Notes: a model not told the origin generated them from the letters alone. 64,000 bases of DNA from Oerskovia turbata (GCF_000718325.1 NZ_JOFV01000002.1:248001-312000), one strand, 5' to 3'; positions 8,569 to 17,555 are shown, counted from the stretch's first letter. Numbers and translations: made by a program.

Positions 8569-10056
8569 TCAGCCCTGGCGCGAGCCCGCGCCGTCGCGCA
8601 GGACGAGCTCCAGGACGACCTGCGTCCCACCTCCTGGACGCGTCGACCACTCGATCGTCCCGCCCAGCTCGTTCGTGACGAGCGTCGCGACGATCTGCGA
8701 CCCCAGACCGCTCTTCTTGGCCTTGACGGTGGGCGCGGCCCCCGGCAGCGGCATGCCGACACCGTCGTCCGCGACCACGATCCGCAGGGCCGAACCGCTG
8801 CGCCGCGCGTCGATCTCGACCGTCCCGTCCGTGCGGCCTGCGAGCCCGTGCTCGACCGCGTTCGTCACGAGCTCGGTCAGGACGAGCGCGAGCGGGGTCG
8901 CGTCCTCGGCCGGGACCAGCCCGAAGCTCCCCGTCTGCACCGTGCGGACCTTGGTGTCGGCCGAGGCGACGTCGGCGGCCAGGCGCAGGGCCCGCCCGCC
9001 CATGTCGTCGAACTCGACCTCCTCGTCGAGCGTCTGGGACAGGCTCTCGTGCACCAGGGCGATGGTCGCGACGCGGCGCATGGCCTCCTCGAGCGCCGCC
9101 CGCGCCTCCGGCACGTCCATGCGCCGTGCCTGCAGGCGCAGCAGCGCGGCGACCGTCTGCAGGTTGTTCTTGACCCGGTGGTGGATCTCGCGGATCGTCG
9201 CGTCCTTGGTGATGAGCTCGCGCTCGCGGCGACGCAGCTCGGAGACGTCGCGGCAGAGCAGCACCGCACCGATGCGCTGCCCCGACTCGGTGAGCGGCAG
9301 GGCGCGCAGCGACAGCGCCACCCCACGGGCCTCGATGTCGGTGCGCCACGGCGCCCGCCCCATGACCACGAGAGGCAGGGACTCGTCGACCGGGGTCTGG
9401 TGCTCGATGAGGTCGGTCGTGACCTCGATGAGCGAGCGCCCCACGAGCGGCCCGATCACGCCGAGACGGTGGAAGCAGCTCAGGGCGTTGGGGCTCGCGT
9501 AGAGCACCTCGCCCTCGGAGTTGAGCCGGATCAGCCCGTCGCCCACGCGAGGGGCGCCCCGGCGGGGGCCGGTCGCCGCGTTGGGCGCGGGGAACTCGCC
9601 GCGGGAGATCATCGCGATGAGGTCGTCGGCGGCCTCGACGTAGTTCAGCTCGAGCCGGCTGGGCGTGCGTCCGCTGCCGAGGTTCGTCTGCCGGGCCACG
9701 ACGGCGATCGCGTGCCCGTTGTGCACGACGGGGATGGCTTCCTCACGCACGGCGTACGCCCCGAACCAGCGGGGCTCGCGGGACCGCTGGGAGCGGGCCT
9801 CCGACAGGGCGCGCTCGAGCTGGGGTCGCTGACCGTCGGGGGCCATCGAGCCGACGATGTCGTCGTAGTGCACGGTGGCCCCGGTGCTCGGCCGGCACTG
9901 GGACACCGCGACGAAGTTCCCGTCGCCCGTGGGCAGCCACAGGACGAGGTCGGCGAACGCCAGGTCGGAGATGACCTGCCAGTCCCCGACGAGAAGGTGC
10001 AGCCACTCGTTGTCGGCAGGCGACAGCTCGGCATGGCGGGAGATCAAGTCACTCAT
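8569..10056 (-). CDS. pdtaS: Two-component sensor histidine kinase, PdtaS type
   Basis: Soluble 495-residue kinase. It has an N-terminal GAF-like sensor domain (about 1-145), a PAS domain (about 170-280) and a HisKA_2 dimerisation region with the phospho-acceptor motif EIHHRVKNN (first His about residue 292). A HATPase_c domain follows, with the N box (ELVTNAVEHG) and G boxes (DDGVGMP, GLGSQI). No membrane segment is present. In mycobacteria PdtaS signals to the RNA-binding antiterminator PdtaR; no pdtaR is in this window. ATG at 10056 is preferred over the in-frame ATG at 10083 because it matches the short N-terminus of known PdtaS and has GGAG upstream. Confidence 0.93.
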   Translation of the reverse strand: MSDLISRHAELSPADNEWLHLLVGDWQVISDLAFADLVLWLPTGDGNFVAVSQCRPSTGATVHYDDIVGSMAPDGQRPQLERALSEARSQRSREPRWFGAYAVREEAIPVVHNGHAIAVVARQTNLGSGRTPSRLELNYVEAADDLIAMISRGEFPAPNAATGPRRGAPRVGDGLIRLNSEGEVLYASPNALSCFHRLGVIGPLVGRSLIEVTTDLIEHQTPVDESLPLVVMGRAPWRTDIEARGVALSLRALPLTESGQRIGAVLLCRDVSELRRRERELITKDATIREIHHRVKNNLQTVAALLRLQARRMDVPEARAALEEAMRRVATIALVHESLSQTLDEEVEFDDMGGRALRLAADVASADTKVRTVQTGSFGLVPAEDATPLALVLTELVTNAVEHGLAGRTDGTVEIDARRSGSALRIVVADDGVGMPLPGAAPTVKAKKSGLGSQIVATLVTNELGGTIEWSTRPGGGTQVVLELVLRDGAGSRQG

Positions 10057-10179
10057 GGCAGACACGGGCTCCAGCGTACGCATGCACCGGCGTCTTCACG
10101 GGATCGACGCCCTTCCTTGGGTAGAGTCGGTGTCCCCGGCGCACCCTGCGCGCCGGTCGGCACGTCCCGAGGAGAGCCT

Positions 10180-10686
10180 GTGCACCTGAGCGTCGATCTG
10201 CACTACCCCGCCGGCCTGGAGGACGTCACCCGGATGCTCGCGAGCGAGGCGTTCGTCAGGTGGCGCGCACAGCGTACGGGCGGCCCGCAGAGCCTCGTGG
10301 ACCTCGCGGACGTGACGGGGTCGCTCGACGAGGGATTCTCGGTCGTCGTCCGCCGCACGTTGCCCACCGACCAGATCCCCGGGCACCTGCGCGCGTTCGT
10401 GGGCAGCGAGCTCGAGATCCGTCAGGCGGAGGTCTGGGAGCCCGCGGCGGGGGGGTCCAGGCGAGGCACGGTCTCGCTCGAGATCACGGGGGCTCCCGTC
10501 CGGATGACAGGTACGGTCACGCTCGTGGCCCTGCCCGACGGCGGCACGCGCCAGTCGTACGAGGGCGAGCTCAAGGCGACGGTGCCGCTGTTCGCGGCGG
10601 CTGTCGAGGAGGCCGCAGCGGGTGCCGTCCGGGCCACGCTCGCGTCCGAGGAGCAAGCAGGCGTGGAGTGGCTCACGGCCCCCTGA
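10180..10686 (+). CDS. DUF2505 family protein
   Basis: A 168-residue protein of the DUF2505 family, related in fold to SRPBCC/START-like ligand-binding proteins. The N-terminus (HLSVDLHYP) and the even spread of hydrophobic beta strands suit a small hydrophobic-ligand pocket. The function is unknown. GTG at 10180 has a GAGGAG Shine-Dalgarno at 10169-10174; a TAGAGT -10-like hexamer lies at 10122-10127. It is divergent from pdtaS. An open frame extends far upstream, but that part is antisense to pdtaS and is rejected. Confidence 0.88.
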   Translation: MHLSVDLHYPAGLEDVTRMLASEAFVRWRAQRTGGPQSLVDLADVTGSLDEGFSVVVRRTLPTDQIPGHLRAFVGSELEIRQAEVWEPAAGGSRRGTVSLEITGAPVRMTGTVTLVALPDGGTRQSYEGELKATVPLFAAAVEEAAAGAVRATLASEEQAGVEWLTAP

Positions 10687-10851
10687 GGGTGCCGTCGTCC
10701 GCCGTCGCCCCGGCCTGTGCCGCGTGCTGGACGCCGGGCTCGGACGGGCACGCAGCCCGCCCCCTCAATCCCGCACACGCGGTCGGCATCTGATAACGAT
10801 TCGAGCACGGGGTCCGGCATGAAAACGCCGTGACCTGCACAGACGCAACCG

Positions 10852-10865
10852 TGGGAGCGTTTCCA
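10852..10865. promoter_or_regulatory. CebR box 1 (TGGGAGCGTTTCCA)
   Basis: Matches the Streptomyces CebR operator TGGGAGCGCTCCCA at 12 of 14 positions. Its centre lies 80 bp from the centre of box 2, a spacing that could allow DNA looping by a LacI-family tetramer. A possible -35 (TTGACA, 10889-10894) lies between boxes 1 and 2. Confidence 0.8.
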
Positions 10866-10931
10866 CAACACCCTGTCACCTTCTGAGGTTGACAGTGCGA
10901 GAAGTCACCGGCCACCATCGTGGCAACTTCG

Positions 10932-10945
10932 TGGGAGCGCTACCA
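10932..10945. promoter_or_regulatory. CebR box 2 (TGGGAGCGCTACCA)
   Basis: Matches the CebR operator consensus at 13 of 14 positions. It lies 52 bp upstream of the cebE start, in the probable core promoter to leader region, where bound CebR would block transcription until cellobiose releases it. Confidence 0.88.
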
Positions 10946-10956
10946 CTCAAGGGGGA

Positions 10957-10970
10957 TGGGAGCGCTGCCA
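10957..10970. promoter_or_regulatory. CebR box 3 (TGGGAGCGCTGCCA)
   Basis: Third CebR-like operator, 13 of 14 positions matching, 25 bp from box 2 and 27 bp before the cebE start. It lies in or next to the 5' leader. The 310-bp gap from 10687 to 10996 is otherwise free of genes. Confidence 0.85.
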
Positions 10971-10996
10971 CGCCGAACATCGACAAGGGAGTCACC

Positions 10997-12328
10997 GTGC
11001 TGAGCAGTACCCGTTCGACCCGCACCCGCACAGCGACCGTCGCCGTAGCCGGCCTCGCGACACTCGCCCTGACCCTGACCGCCTGCTCCTCGGGCTCCGG
11101 CTCCACCGACGAGGGCAGCGGTTCGTCCGACGGCAAGATCACCCTCACCGTCGCGACGTTCAACGACTTCGGATACACCCAGGAGCTCCTCGACGCCTAC
11201 ACCGCGGAGCACCCCGACGTCACCGTCAAGCAGACCAAGGCCGCCAAGGCCGAGGACGCACGCACCAACATGACGACCAAGCTCGCCGCAGGCGGCGACG
11301 GCCTGGCCGACATCGAGGCCATCGAGGTGGACTGGCTCCCCGAGCTCATGCAGTACCCCGACCTCTTCACCGACCTGACCGACGCGTCCCTCGACGGCCG
11401 CTGGGTCGACTGGAAGGTCCAGCAGGCCACCACCACCGACGGCAAGGTCATCGGCTACGGCACCGACATCGGCCCGAGCGCGATCTGCTACCGCCAGGAC
11501 CTGTTCCAGGCAGCAGGCCTGCCCACCGAACCCGCCGCGGTCGCAGAGCTCCTCGGCGGCGCGGACGCCACCTGGGACGACTACTTCGCGGCAGGTGCCA
11601 CCTTCACCGCTGCGAGCGACTCCGCGTGGTACGACAGCGCGATGTCGATCTCCCAGGGCATGGTCAACCAGATCGACAACGCCTACGAGGAGTCCGACGG
11701 CACGCCCAAGGACCTCGCGACCAACACCGAGATCCAGGACATCTACACCACCGTCGTGGAGCAGTCCACCACGAACGGCCTGTCGGCCGGCCTCGAGCAG
11801 TGGAGCGCCGACTGGGACGCCGCGTTCCAGAACGACGGCTTCGCCACGATGATCTGCCCGGCCTGGATGACCGGCCCGGTCGAGGAGCGCTCGGGCGGCG
11901 TGACCGGCTGGAACGTCGCTGACGTCTTCCCCGGGGGCGGCCTCAACTGGGGTGGCTCCTTCCTCACGGTGCCCGCCTCCGGCAAGAACGCCGAGGCCGC
12001 CAAGGAGCTCGCCGCCTGGCTGACCGACCCGGCCCAGCAGACCGCAGCCTTCGAGAACGCCGGCACCTTCCCCTCGCAGATCGAGGCGCAGGAGTCCGAG
12101 GCCGTGCAGACCTTCACCAACGACTTCTTCAACGCGGCCCCCGTGGGCAGCATCTTCGTCAACCGCGCCCTCGCGATCGACGGCGCACCGTTCAAGGGCG
12201 CCAACTACTTCTCGATCCACCAGACCGTGCAGGACGCCATCAAGCGCGTCGACGTCGAGAAGACCGACGAGGCAGCGTCCTCGTGGGACAAGGCCGTCCA
12301 GGCCTACAAGGACCTGGGCCTGAGCTGA
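10997..12328 (+). CDS. cebE: Cellobiose/cello-oligosaccharide ABC substrate-binding lipoprotein
   Basis: A 443-residue family 1 solute-binding protein. GTG at 10997 has GGGAG upstream and gives a standard lipoprotein signal peptide: arginines, a hydrophobic stretch and the lipobox LTAC with Cys30 as the lipidated residue. A Ser/Gly-rich linker leads into the binding domain. The protein delivers cellobiose or cellotriose to the CebF/CebG permease. No ATPase gene is in the operon, so a shared MsiK-type ATPase elsewhere is expected, as in Streptomyces. Substrate is inferred from the CebR boxes, the beta-glucosidase and the LacI regulator in the same locus. Confidence 0.94.
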   Translation: MLSSTRSTRTRTATVAVAGLATLALTLTACSSGSGSTDEGSGSSDGKITLTVATFNDFGYTQELLDAYTAEHPDVTVKQTKAAKAEDARTNMTTKLAAGGDGLADIEAIEVDWLPELMQYPDLFTDLTDASLDGRWVDWKVQQATTTDGKVIGYGTDIGPSAICYRQDLFQAAGLPTEPAAVAELLGGADATWDDYFAAGATFTAASDSAWYDSAMSISQGMVNQIDNAYEESDGTPKDLATNTEIQDIYTTVVEQSTTNGLSAGLEQWSADWDAAFQNDGFATMICPAWMTGPVEERSGGVTGWNVADVFPGGGLNWGGSFLTVPASGKNAEAAKELAAWLTDPAQQTAAFENAGTFPSQIEAQESEAVQTFTNDFFNAAPVGSIFVNRALAIDGAPFKGANYFSIHQTVQDAIKRVDVEKTDEAASSWDKAVQAYKDLGLS

Positions 12329-12334
12329 TCCGGC

Positions 12335-12369
12335 GCGCGGGGTGACCACCGGACGTGGTCACCCCGCGC
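12335..12369 (+). terminator. 15-bp hairpin between cebE and cebF
   Basis: Perfect arms 12335-12349 and 12355-12369 around a 5-nt loop, no T-tract. Hairpins after the binding-protein gene are common in sugar ABC operons. They stabilise the upstream mRNA or attenuate read-through so that the binding protein is made in excess of the permease. Confidence 0.65.
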
Positions 12370-12431
12370 ACCCACGCCCCAGCCCGCCGTCGGGCACCGC
12401 GTCCCCGCTCGACCCAGCACAGGAAAGTCGG

Positions 12432-13559
12432 ATGAGCGTCCTCACTCCCACCCAGCCCAACCAGGGCCTCGACGGACCGCCGCGCCGCCCGCAGCGGCGT
12501 GTCGGCTTCTCCCAGCGCCTCGGCCGCTGGGACGTCAAGCTCTCCCCCTACCTCTACATCTCCCCGTTCTTCGTCCTCTTCGCCATCACCGGCCTGTTCC
12601 CCCTGGCGTACACCGCGTTCGTGTCCGTGCACGAGTGGAACCTGCTGGGCGGGCAGGGCGACTTCGTCGGCCTGCAGAACTTCACCGACGTGCTCGCGCA
12701 GCCCACGTTCTGGAAGTCGCTGCGCAACACGTTCTCGATCTTCGTGCTCTCCTCCGTCCCGCAGGTGATCTGCGCGATCGTCATCGCCGCCCTGCTGGAC
12801 CAGAACCTGCGTGCCGCGACCTTCTGGCGCATGGGGGTCCTGCTGCCGTACGTCGTGGCCCCCATCGCGGTGAGCCTCATCTTCGGTCGCCTGTTCGCCG
12901 ACCAGTACGGCCTCATCAACGGCCTGCTCGGCGTCGTCGGCATCGACCCGATCCGATGGCACGCGGACGCGTTCGCGAGCCACGTCGCGATCGCCTCGAT
13001 GGTCAACTTCCGCTGGACCGGGTACAACGCGCTCATCTTCCTCGCGGCGATGCAGGCCGTCCCGCGCGAGCTCTACGAGGCCGCGATCATCGACGGCGCA
13101 GGCCGCCTCCGACAGTTCTTCTCCGTGACCGTCCCCCAGATCCGCGCCACGATCATCTTCGTCATCATCACGTCGACCATCGGCGGGCTGCAGATCTTCG
13201 ACGAGGTCCGCGCGTTCGACGCGCAGGGTCTCGGAGGCGCCGACCGCCAGTGGATGACGACCGTCCTGTACCTGTACGACGTCGCGTGGGGCAACCAGAA
13301 GAACTTCGGCCGAGCCGCGGCGATCGCCTGGATCCTGTTCATCGTCATCCTGCTCATCGGCCTCGTGAACTTCGCGATCACGCGCAGCATCTCGACGTCG
13401 GGCCCCAGCAAGAAGGCGCCACGAGCCGTCCAGCGCGCACGCCGCAAGGCGGCCGCCGCCGCGGTCCGCGCCCAGAACGCGTCCAGCCCGCGCGGAGGAC
13501 CTCCCGCCCGCCGACCCAGCGCGCCCACGAGCGCACCGAACGAACGGAACAAGCGATGA
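12432..13559 (+). CDS. cebF: Cellobiose ABC transporter permease CebF
   Basis: A 375-residue MalF-type permease with six predicted membrane segments. It carries the EAA loop (ELYEAAIIDGAGRLRQFF) that contacts the ATPase. ATG at 12432 follows AGGAAAG at 12421-12427. The C-terminal 60 residues form an unusually long basic, Ala/Pro-rich cytoplasmic tail not needed for transport in the family. The last codons overlap cebG (ATGA), implying coupled translation. Confidence 0.94.
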   Translation: MSVLTPTQPNQGLDGPPRRPQRRVGFSQRLGRWDVKLSPYLYISPFFVLFAITGLFPLAYTAFVSVHEWNLLGGQGDFVGLQNFTDVLAQPTFWKSLRNTFSIFVLSSVPQVICAIVIAALLDQNLRAATFWRMGVLLPYVVAPIAVSLIFGRLFADQYGLINGLLGVVGIDPIRWHADAFASHVAIASMVNFRWTGYNALIFLAAMQAVPRELYEAAIIDGAGRLRQFFSVTVPQIRATIIFVIITSTIGGLQIFDEVRAFDAQGLGGADRQWMTTVLYLYDVAWGNQKNFGRAAAIAWILFIVILLIGLVNFAITRSISTSGPSKKAPRAVQRARRKAAAAAVRAQNASSPRGGPPARRPSAPTSAPNERNKR

Positions 13560-14485
13560 GCTCGATCCCCGTCGTCGCGCAGACCGCCGGTGCGGGCGCC
13601 GCCCGCGCCGCCGCCCGGCGCCCGAACCGCCGCCCGGTCCGCAAGGGCACCGGTGGCTACACCCGCCGTCCCGGCTGGATCACGTACGCGATCCTCGGCC
13701 TCGTGCTCCTGGTCTCGGTCTTCCCCCTGTACTTCACGCTCATCCTCGGCTCGTCGACGCCCGAGGCGATCTCCAAGGACGCCCTGCCCCAGCTCCTGCC
13801 CGACGCGAGCCTGTTCACGCAGTTCGCGGAGGTCATCGGGTCGAGCGCGATCAACTTCTGGAAGGCCTTCACCAACTCGGTGATCATCGCGGTCATCACG
13901 TCGCTGTCCGTGGTCCTGTTCTCCACGCTCGCGGGATACTCGTTCGCCAAGCTGCGGTTCCGTGGCCGCGGCCCGCTGCTCGTCTTCGTCATCGCCACCA
14001 TGGCCGTGCCGACGCAGCTCGGCGTGATCCCCATGTTCATCCTCATGTCCGACCTCGGGTGGATCGGCAAGCTGCAGGCCGTGATCGTGCCCTCGCTGGT
14101 CACCGCGTTCGGCGTGTTCTGGATGACCCAGTACCTGTCCGAGTCCCTGCCCTTCGAGCTCATCGAGGCCGCACGCGTCGACGGCGCCTCGATGTTCCGG
14201 ACCTTCTGGTCGATCGCGCTCCCGGCGGCCAGGCCCGCCGCCGCGATGCTCGGACTGTTCACGTTCGTCCAGCAGTGGACGAACTTCTTCTGGCCGTCCA
14301 TCGTGTTGAACCAGGAGAACCCGACGCTACCGCTCGTGGTGCGGTCGCTGCAGGCGAACTACTTCGTGGACTACTCGCTCGTCATGGCGGGCGTGTTCCT
14401 CGTGACCCTGCCGCTCATCGTGCTGTTCGTCTTCACCGGTCGCCAGCTGGTCGCCGGCATCATGCAAGGAGCTGTCAAGGGATGA
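13556..14485 (+). CDS. cebG: Cellobiose ABC transporter permease CebG
   Basis: A 309-residue MalG-type permease. After an Ala/Arg-rich cytoplasmic N-terminus (about 1-38) come six membrane segments and the EAA loop (ELIEAARVDGASMFRTF). It pairs with CebF to form the channel. Start and stop both overlap neighbours by four bases (ATGA), which makes cebF, cebG and the beta-glucosidase a tightly coupled unit. Confidence 0.94.
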   Translation: MSSIPVVAQTAGAGAARAAARRPNRRPVRKGTGGYTRRPGWITYAILGLVLLVSVFPLYFTLILGSSTPEAISKDALPQLLPDASLFTQFAEVIGSSAINFWKAFTNSVIIAVITSLSVVLFSTLAGYSFAKLRFRGRGPLLVFVIATMAVPTQLGVIPMFILMSDLGWIGKLQAVIVPSLVTAFGVFWMTQYLSESLPFELIEAARVDGASMFRTFWSIALPAARPAAAMLGLFTFVQQWTNFFWPSIVLNQENPTLPLVVRSLQANYFVDYSLVMAGVFLVTLPLIVLFVFTGRQLVAGIMQGAVKG

Positions 14486-15933
14486 CCGAGATCATCACCC
14501 CCCGTCACCTGGGCACGACCGGCCGTGTCGACTTCCCCCAGGGCTTCCTCTGGGGAGCCGCGACCGCCGCGTTCCAGATCGAGGGAGCCACGCACACCGA
14601 CGGCCGCGAGGACTCCGTGTGGGACACGTTCTGCCGCGTCCCGGGCGCGGTCCTGGGCGGCGACGACGGCCAGGTCGCGTGCGACCACTACCACCGCTAC
14701 CGCGAGGACGTCGCGCTCCTGTCCGACCTGAACCTGGACACGTACCGGTTCTCGTCGTCGTGGGCCCGCGTCCGGCCCGGCGGCGGGGCGGTCAACCAGA
14801 AGGGGCTGGACTTCTACTCCCGACTGGTCGACGAGCTGCTCGCCAAGGACCTGCTGCCCTGGATCACGCTGTACCACTGGGACCTGCCGCAGGCGATCGA
14901 GGACCAGGGCGGCTGGACCAACCGCGACACGGCCTACCGGTTCGCGGACTACGCCGTGACGATGCACGAGGCTCTCGGCGACCGCGTCGGGGTCTGGACG
15001 ACCCTCAACGAGCCGTGGTGCTCGGCGTTCCTCGGGTACACGGGCGGCGCCCACGCTCCCGGCCGCCAGAGCCGTCCCGACGGTCTCGCCGCGGCGCACC
15101 ACCTCCTGCTCGGCCACGGGCTCGCGGTCCAGGCGCTGCGCGAGCGGGCACCCGAGGCGAACCTGGGGATCACGCTCAACTTCACGGTCGCGGACCCGGT
15201 AGACCCCGAGGACGCGGGCGACGTCGACGCGGCCCGCCGCATCGACGGGCAGTTCAACCGGATCTTCCTGGACCCCGTCATCAAGGGCGAGTACCCGGCC
15301 GACGTCCTGGCGGACGTCGAGGAGTACGGCTTCGCCGACCACATCCGGGACGGTGACCTCGAGATCATCTCGTCGCCCATCGACGCGCTCGGTGTGAACT
15401 ACTACCACGGCGAGCTCGTGTCCTCGCGGCCCGCGGCAACCTCGCTCGACGGCTCCGCGCCGGTCGAGCGCCCCACGTCGAGCCCGTACCCCGCGGCCGA
15501 CGGCGTGTTCAACCACCCGCGCGGCCTGCCCGTCACGGACCAGAGCTGGGAGGTCCAGCCCGAGGGGCTCACGCGCCTGCTCAACCGTCTCCAGGCGGAC
15601 TACACGGGACCCGCGGGGGTGCCGCTCTACATCACCGAGAACGGCTGCGCCTACGACGACGTCGTGGAGGCCGACGGGTCGGTCGACGACCAGAACCGGG
15701 TCGAGTTCTTCGACGCCCACCTGCGGGCCGTCAAGGACGCGATCGACGACGGCGCCGACGTGCGCGGCTACTTCGCGTGGTCGCTCCTGGACAACTTCGA
15801 GTGGTCCTGGGGCTACTCGAAGCGCTTCGGGATCGTCCGGGTCGACTACGAGACCCAGGAGCGCACCGTCAAGGCGAGCGGGCACTGGTTCGCCCAGGTC
15901 GCGTCCCAGAACGCGGTCCCGGCCCGTCCCTGA
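14482..15933 (+). CDS. bglC: GH1 beta-glucosidase
   Basis: A 483-residue glycoside hydrolase family 1 enzyme, cytoplasmic (no signal peptide). The acid/base is Glu177 in TLNEPW and the nucleophile is Glu386 in ITENG; the N-terminal motif FLWGAATAAFQIEGA is also clear. It should hydrolyse imported cellobiose and cello-oligosaccharides to glucose. GTCAAGGGATG gives only a weak Shine-Dalgarno, and the start overlaps the cebG stop. The position in the ceb operon matches Streptomyces bglC. Confidence 0.95.
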   Translation: MTEIITPRHLGTTGRVDFPQGFLWGAATAAFQIEGATHTDGREDSVWDTFCRVPGAVLGGDDGQVACDHYHRYREDVALLSDLNLDTYRFSSSWARVRPGGGAVNQKGLDFYSRLVDELLAKDLLPWITLYHWDLPQAIEDQGGWTNRDTAYRFADYAVTMHEALGDRVGVWTTLNEPWCSAFLGYTGGAHAPGRQSRPDGLAAAHHLLLGHGLAVQALRERAPEANLGITLNFTVADPVDPEDAGDVDAARRIDGQFNRIFLDPVIKGEYPADVLADVEEYGFADHIRDGDLEIISSPIDALGVNYYHGELVSSRPAATSLDGSAPVERPTSSPYPAADGVFNHPRGLPVTDQSWEVQPEGLTRLLNRLQADYTGPAGVPLYITENGCAYDDVVEADGSVDDQNRVEFFDAHLRAVKDAIDDGADVRGYFAWSLLDNFEWSWGYSKRFGIVRVDYETQERTVKASGHWFAQVASQNAVPARP

Positions 15934-15978
15934 GGGCGAGCCTGCGAACGTGGCAGTTCTCTCATCCAGGCCTGGCAG

Positions 15979-15984
15979 GATACT
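15979..15984 (+). promoter_or_regulatory. Likely -10 element of a leaderless cebR transcript
   Basis: GATACT ends 6 nt before the cebR ATG and no Shine-Dalgarno is present. Transcription starting about 7 nt after the hexamer would begin at the start codon. This would let cebR be expressed separately from the ceb operon. Confidence 0.5.
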
Positions 15985-15990
15985 GAGACC

Positions 15991-17007
15991 ATGAGCACCC
16001 TGAGTTCCGCGCCGACCCTGGACGAGGTCGCACAGACGGCCGGCGTGTCCCGCTCGACGGCGTCGCGTGCCATCAACGGCGGCCTGCGCGTCTCCCCCGA
16101 GGCGCAGGCCGCCGTGGACGCAGCCGTCGCCCAGCTCGGGTACACCCCCAACCGGGCGGCGCGGTCCCTCGTGACACGGCGTACCGACTCGATCGCGCTC
16201 GTCGTCCCCGAGCCCGACGAGCGCATCCTCACCGACCCGTTCCTGTCGGGGACGCTGCGCGGGGTCAGCGCGGCCCTCGCGCCCACGGACCTGCAGCTGG
16301 TGCTGCTCATCGCCCGGCCCGACGAGCACGCGGGCCGCATCGTGCGGTACCTGCGCAGCGGTCACGTCGACGGCGCGATCATCACGTCGCACCACCGTGA
16401 GGACGACCTCGAGGGCGCGGTGCTCGCGTCCCCGCTGCCCGCGGTCTTCGTCGGCCGCCCCTTCACCGCGATGGACGACCTGGTCTACGTGGACGTCGAC
16501 AACGTCGAGGGCGGGCGCATCGCGACCCAGCGCCTGATCGACGGCGGCTACCGGCGCATCGCGACGATCAGCGGCCCCCAGGACATGACCGCGGGCGTGG
16601 ACCGCCTCGCGGGGTGGCGCAAGGCGCTGCGCGCGGCGGGCCTGCCCGACGACGCGATCGCCTCGGGGGACTTCGCCGCGGCCGGCGGGGCGGCAGCCAT
16701 GGAGGAGCTCCTGGACCGCCACCCCGACATCGACGCGGTCTTCGCCGCCTCGGACCTCATGGCCGAGGGCGCGCTGCGCGTCCTGCGTGCACGGGGCAAG
16801 TCCGTGCCGGGCGACGTGGCCGTCGTCGGTTTCGACAACCTCGGCGTCGCCGGGGCGAGCAGCCCGGCACTGACGACCGTGCAGAACCCCGTCGTGGAGA
16901 TGGTCAAGGCCGCGACCGGGATGCTGCTCGACCTCATCGCGGGCCACCCGGTCTCGCGGTCGCCGCGCGTCTTCGCCCCCGAGCTCATCCGCGGGGCGTC
17001 GGACTGA
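15991..17007 (+). CDS. cebR: LacI-family repressor of the cellobiose operon
   Basis: A 338-residue LacI/GalR regulator. The N-terminal helix-turn-helix (about 9-30: DEVAQTAGVSRSTASRAING) and hinge helix (YTPNRAARSLVTRR) are followed by a periplasmic-binding-protein-like effector domain. It probably binds the three boxes upstream of cebE and is released by cellobiose. It follows the beta-glucosidase by 57 bp on the same strand, with its own putative promoter. Confidence 0.93.
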   Translation: MSTLSSAPTLDEVAQTAGVSRSTASRAINGGLRVSPEAQAAVDAAVAQLGYTPNRAARSLVTRRTDSIALVVPEPDERILTDPFLSGTLRGVSAALAPTDLQLVLLIARPDEHAGRIVRYLRSGHVDGAIITSHHREDDLEGAVLASPLPAVFVGRPFTAMDDLVYVDVDNVEGGRIATQRLIDGGYRRIATISGPQDMTAGVDRLAGWRKALRAAGLPDDAIASGDFAAAGGAAAMEELLDRHPDIDAVFAASDLMAEGALRVLRARGKSVPGDVAVVGFDNLGVAGASSPALTTVQNPVVEMVKAATGMLLDLIAGHPVSRSPRVFAPELIRGASD

Positions 17008-17017
17008 CCGTGCGCCG

Positions 17018-17392
17018 CTAGTCGACGTCCCACTGGCCGGGGCGCTCGTCCCCCTGACCCGCGTCCGCACCGCGCGCCGCGACCTCGGCGACCACCGCCG
17101 CCGCGAACCCCTCGGTGAGGAACGCCCCGGCGACGGCGAAGAACACGACGTCCGTGGCGCCGTCGGGACCCATGATGCTGCCGACGACCGCGAGCGCCGT
17201 CACGAGCGCCGCGCCCGGCAGCACGACCGTGAGCGCGGCCCGGTGCCCGGCGATCCACCCTGCGTCGCTGCGCTGTGTCGCGGGGGTCCGGATCCCGATC
17301 AGGGCGTTGCGGGTTATCCGGTCGGTGGCCCCGAGCCAGGCGAGCCACGCGACGAGGAGCGCCACGACGACGATGATCCAGACAGCCAGCAC
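17018..17392 (-). CDS. SdpI/YhfL-like membrane protein
   Basis: A 124-residue protein with three hydrophobic segments and the SdpI-family signature (NALIGIRTPATQRSDAGWIAGHR). SdpI proteins give immunity or act as signal receptors in Bacillus, but actinobacterial members are mostly uncharacterised. GTG at 17392 is chosen because AGGAGGAGG lies just upstream; a longer in-frame extension has an Arg/Pro-rich composition unlike protein. It is divergent from nrdG. Confidence 0.78.
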   Translation of the reverse strand: MLAVWIIVVVALLVAWLAWLGATDRITRNALIGIRTPATQRSDAGWIAGHRAALTVVLPGAALVTALAVVGSIMGPDGATDVVFFAVAGAFLTEGFAAAVVAEVAARGADAGQGDERPGQWDVD

Positions 17393-17535
17393 GGGGCCTC
17401 CTCCTCGGCGAGGTCGGACGTGCGCCGCGGTCGGCGGGCGAGGCCGGGCCGCGGGTGCACGGCACGAGCCTAGGCCCCGCCGCACGGTGGTGGGCGCGGG
17501 CGTCCCGGCCGCGACCCGGATCATGCTGACAACCT

Positions 17536-17555
17536 CTTGTGAAAGTTCTCACAAG
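17536..17555. promoter_or_regulatory. CRP/FNR-type palindrome upstream of nrdG
   Basis: CTTGTGAAAGTTCTCACAAG is a perfect palindrome in its 7-bp arms and matches the CRP-family consensus TGTGA-N6-TCACA exactly. It lies 120 bp upstream of the nrdG start and 143 bp from the divergent SdpI gene. Control by a cAMP- or oxygen-responsive CRP/FNR regulator is an inference. Confidence 0.75.

Noticed and set aside
8848..10179. N-terminal extension of the DUF2505 gene by about 440 codons
   Set aside because: This part is antisense to pdtaS, whose kinase motifs are complete; GTG 10180 has a good Shine-Dalgarno.
14371..17070. An 899-codon reverse frame across bglC and cebR
   Set aside because: Antisense to two genes with clear catalytic and DNA-binding motifs; composition is that of a shadow frame.
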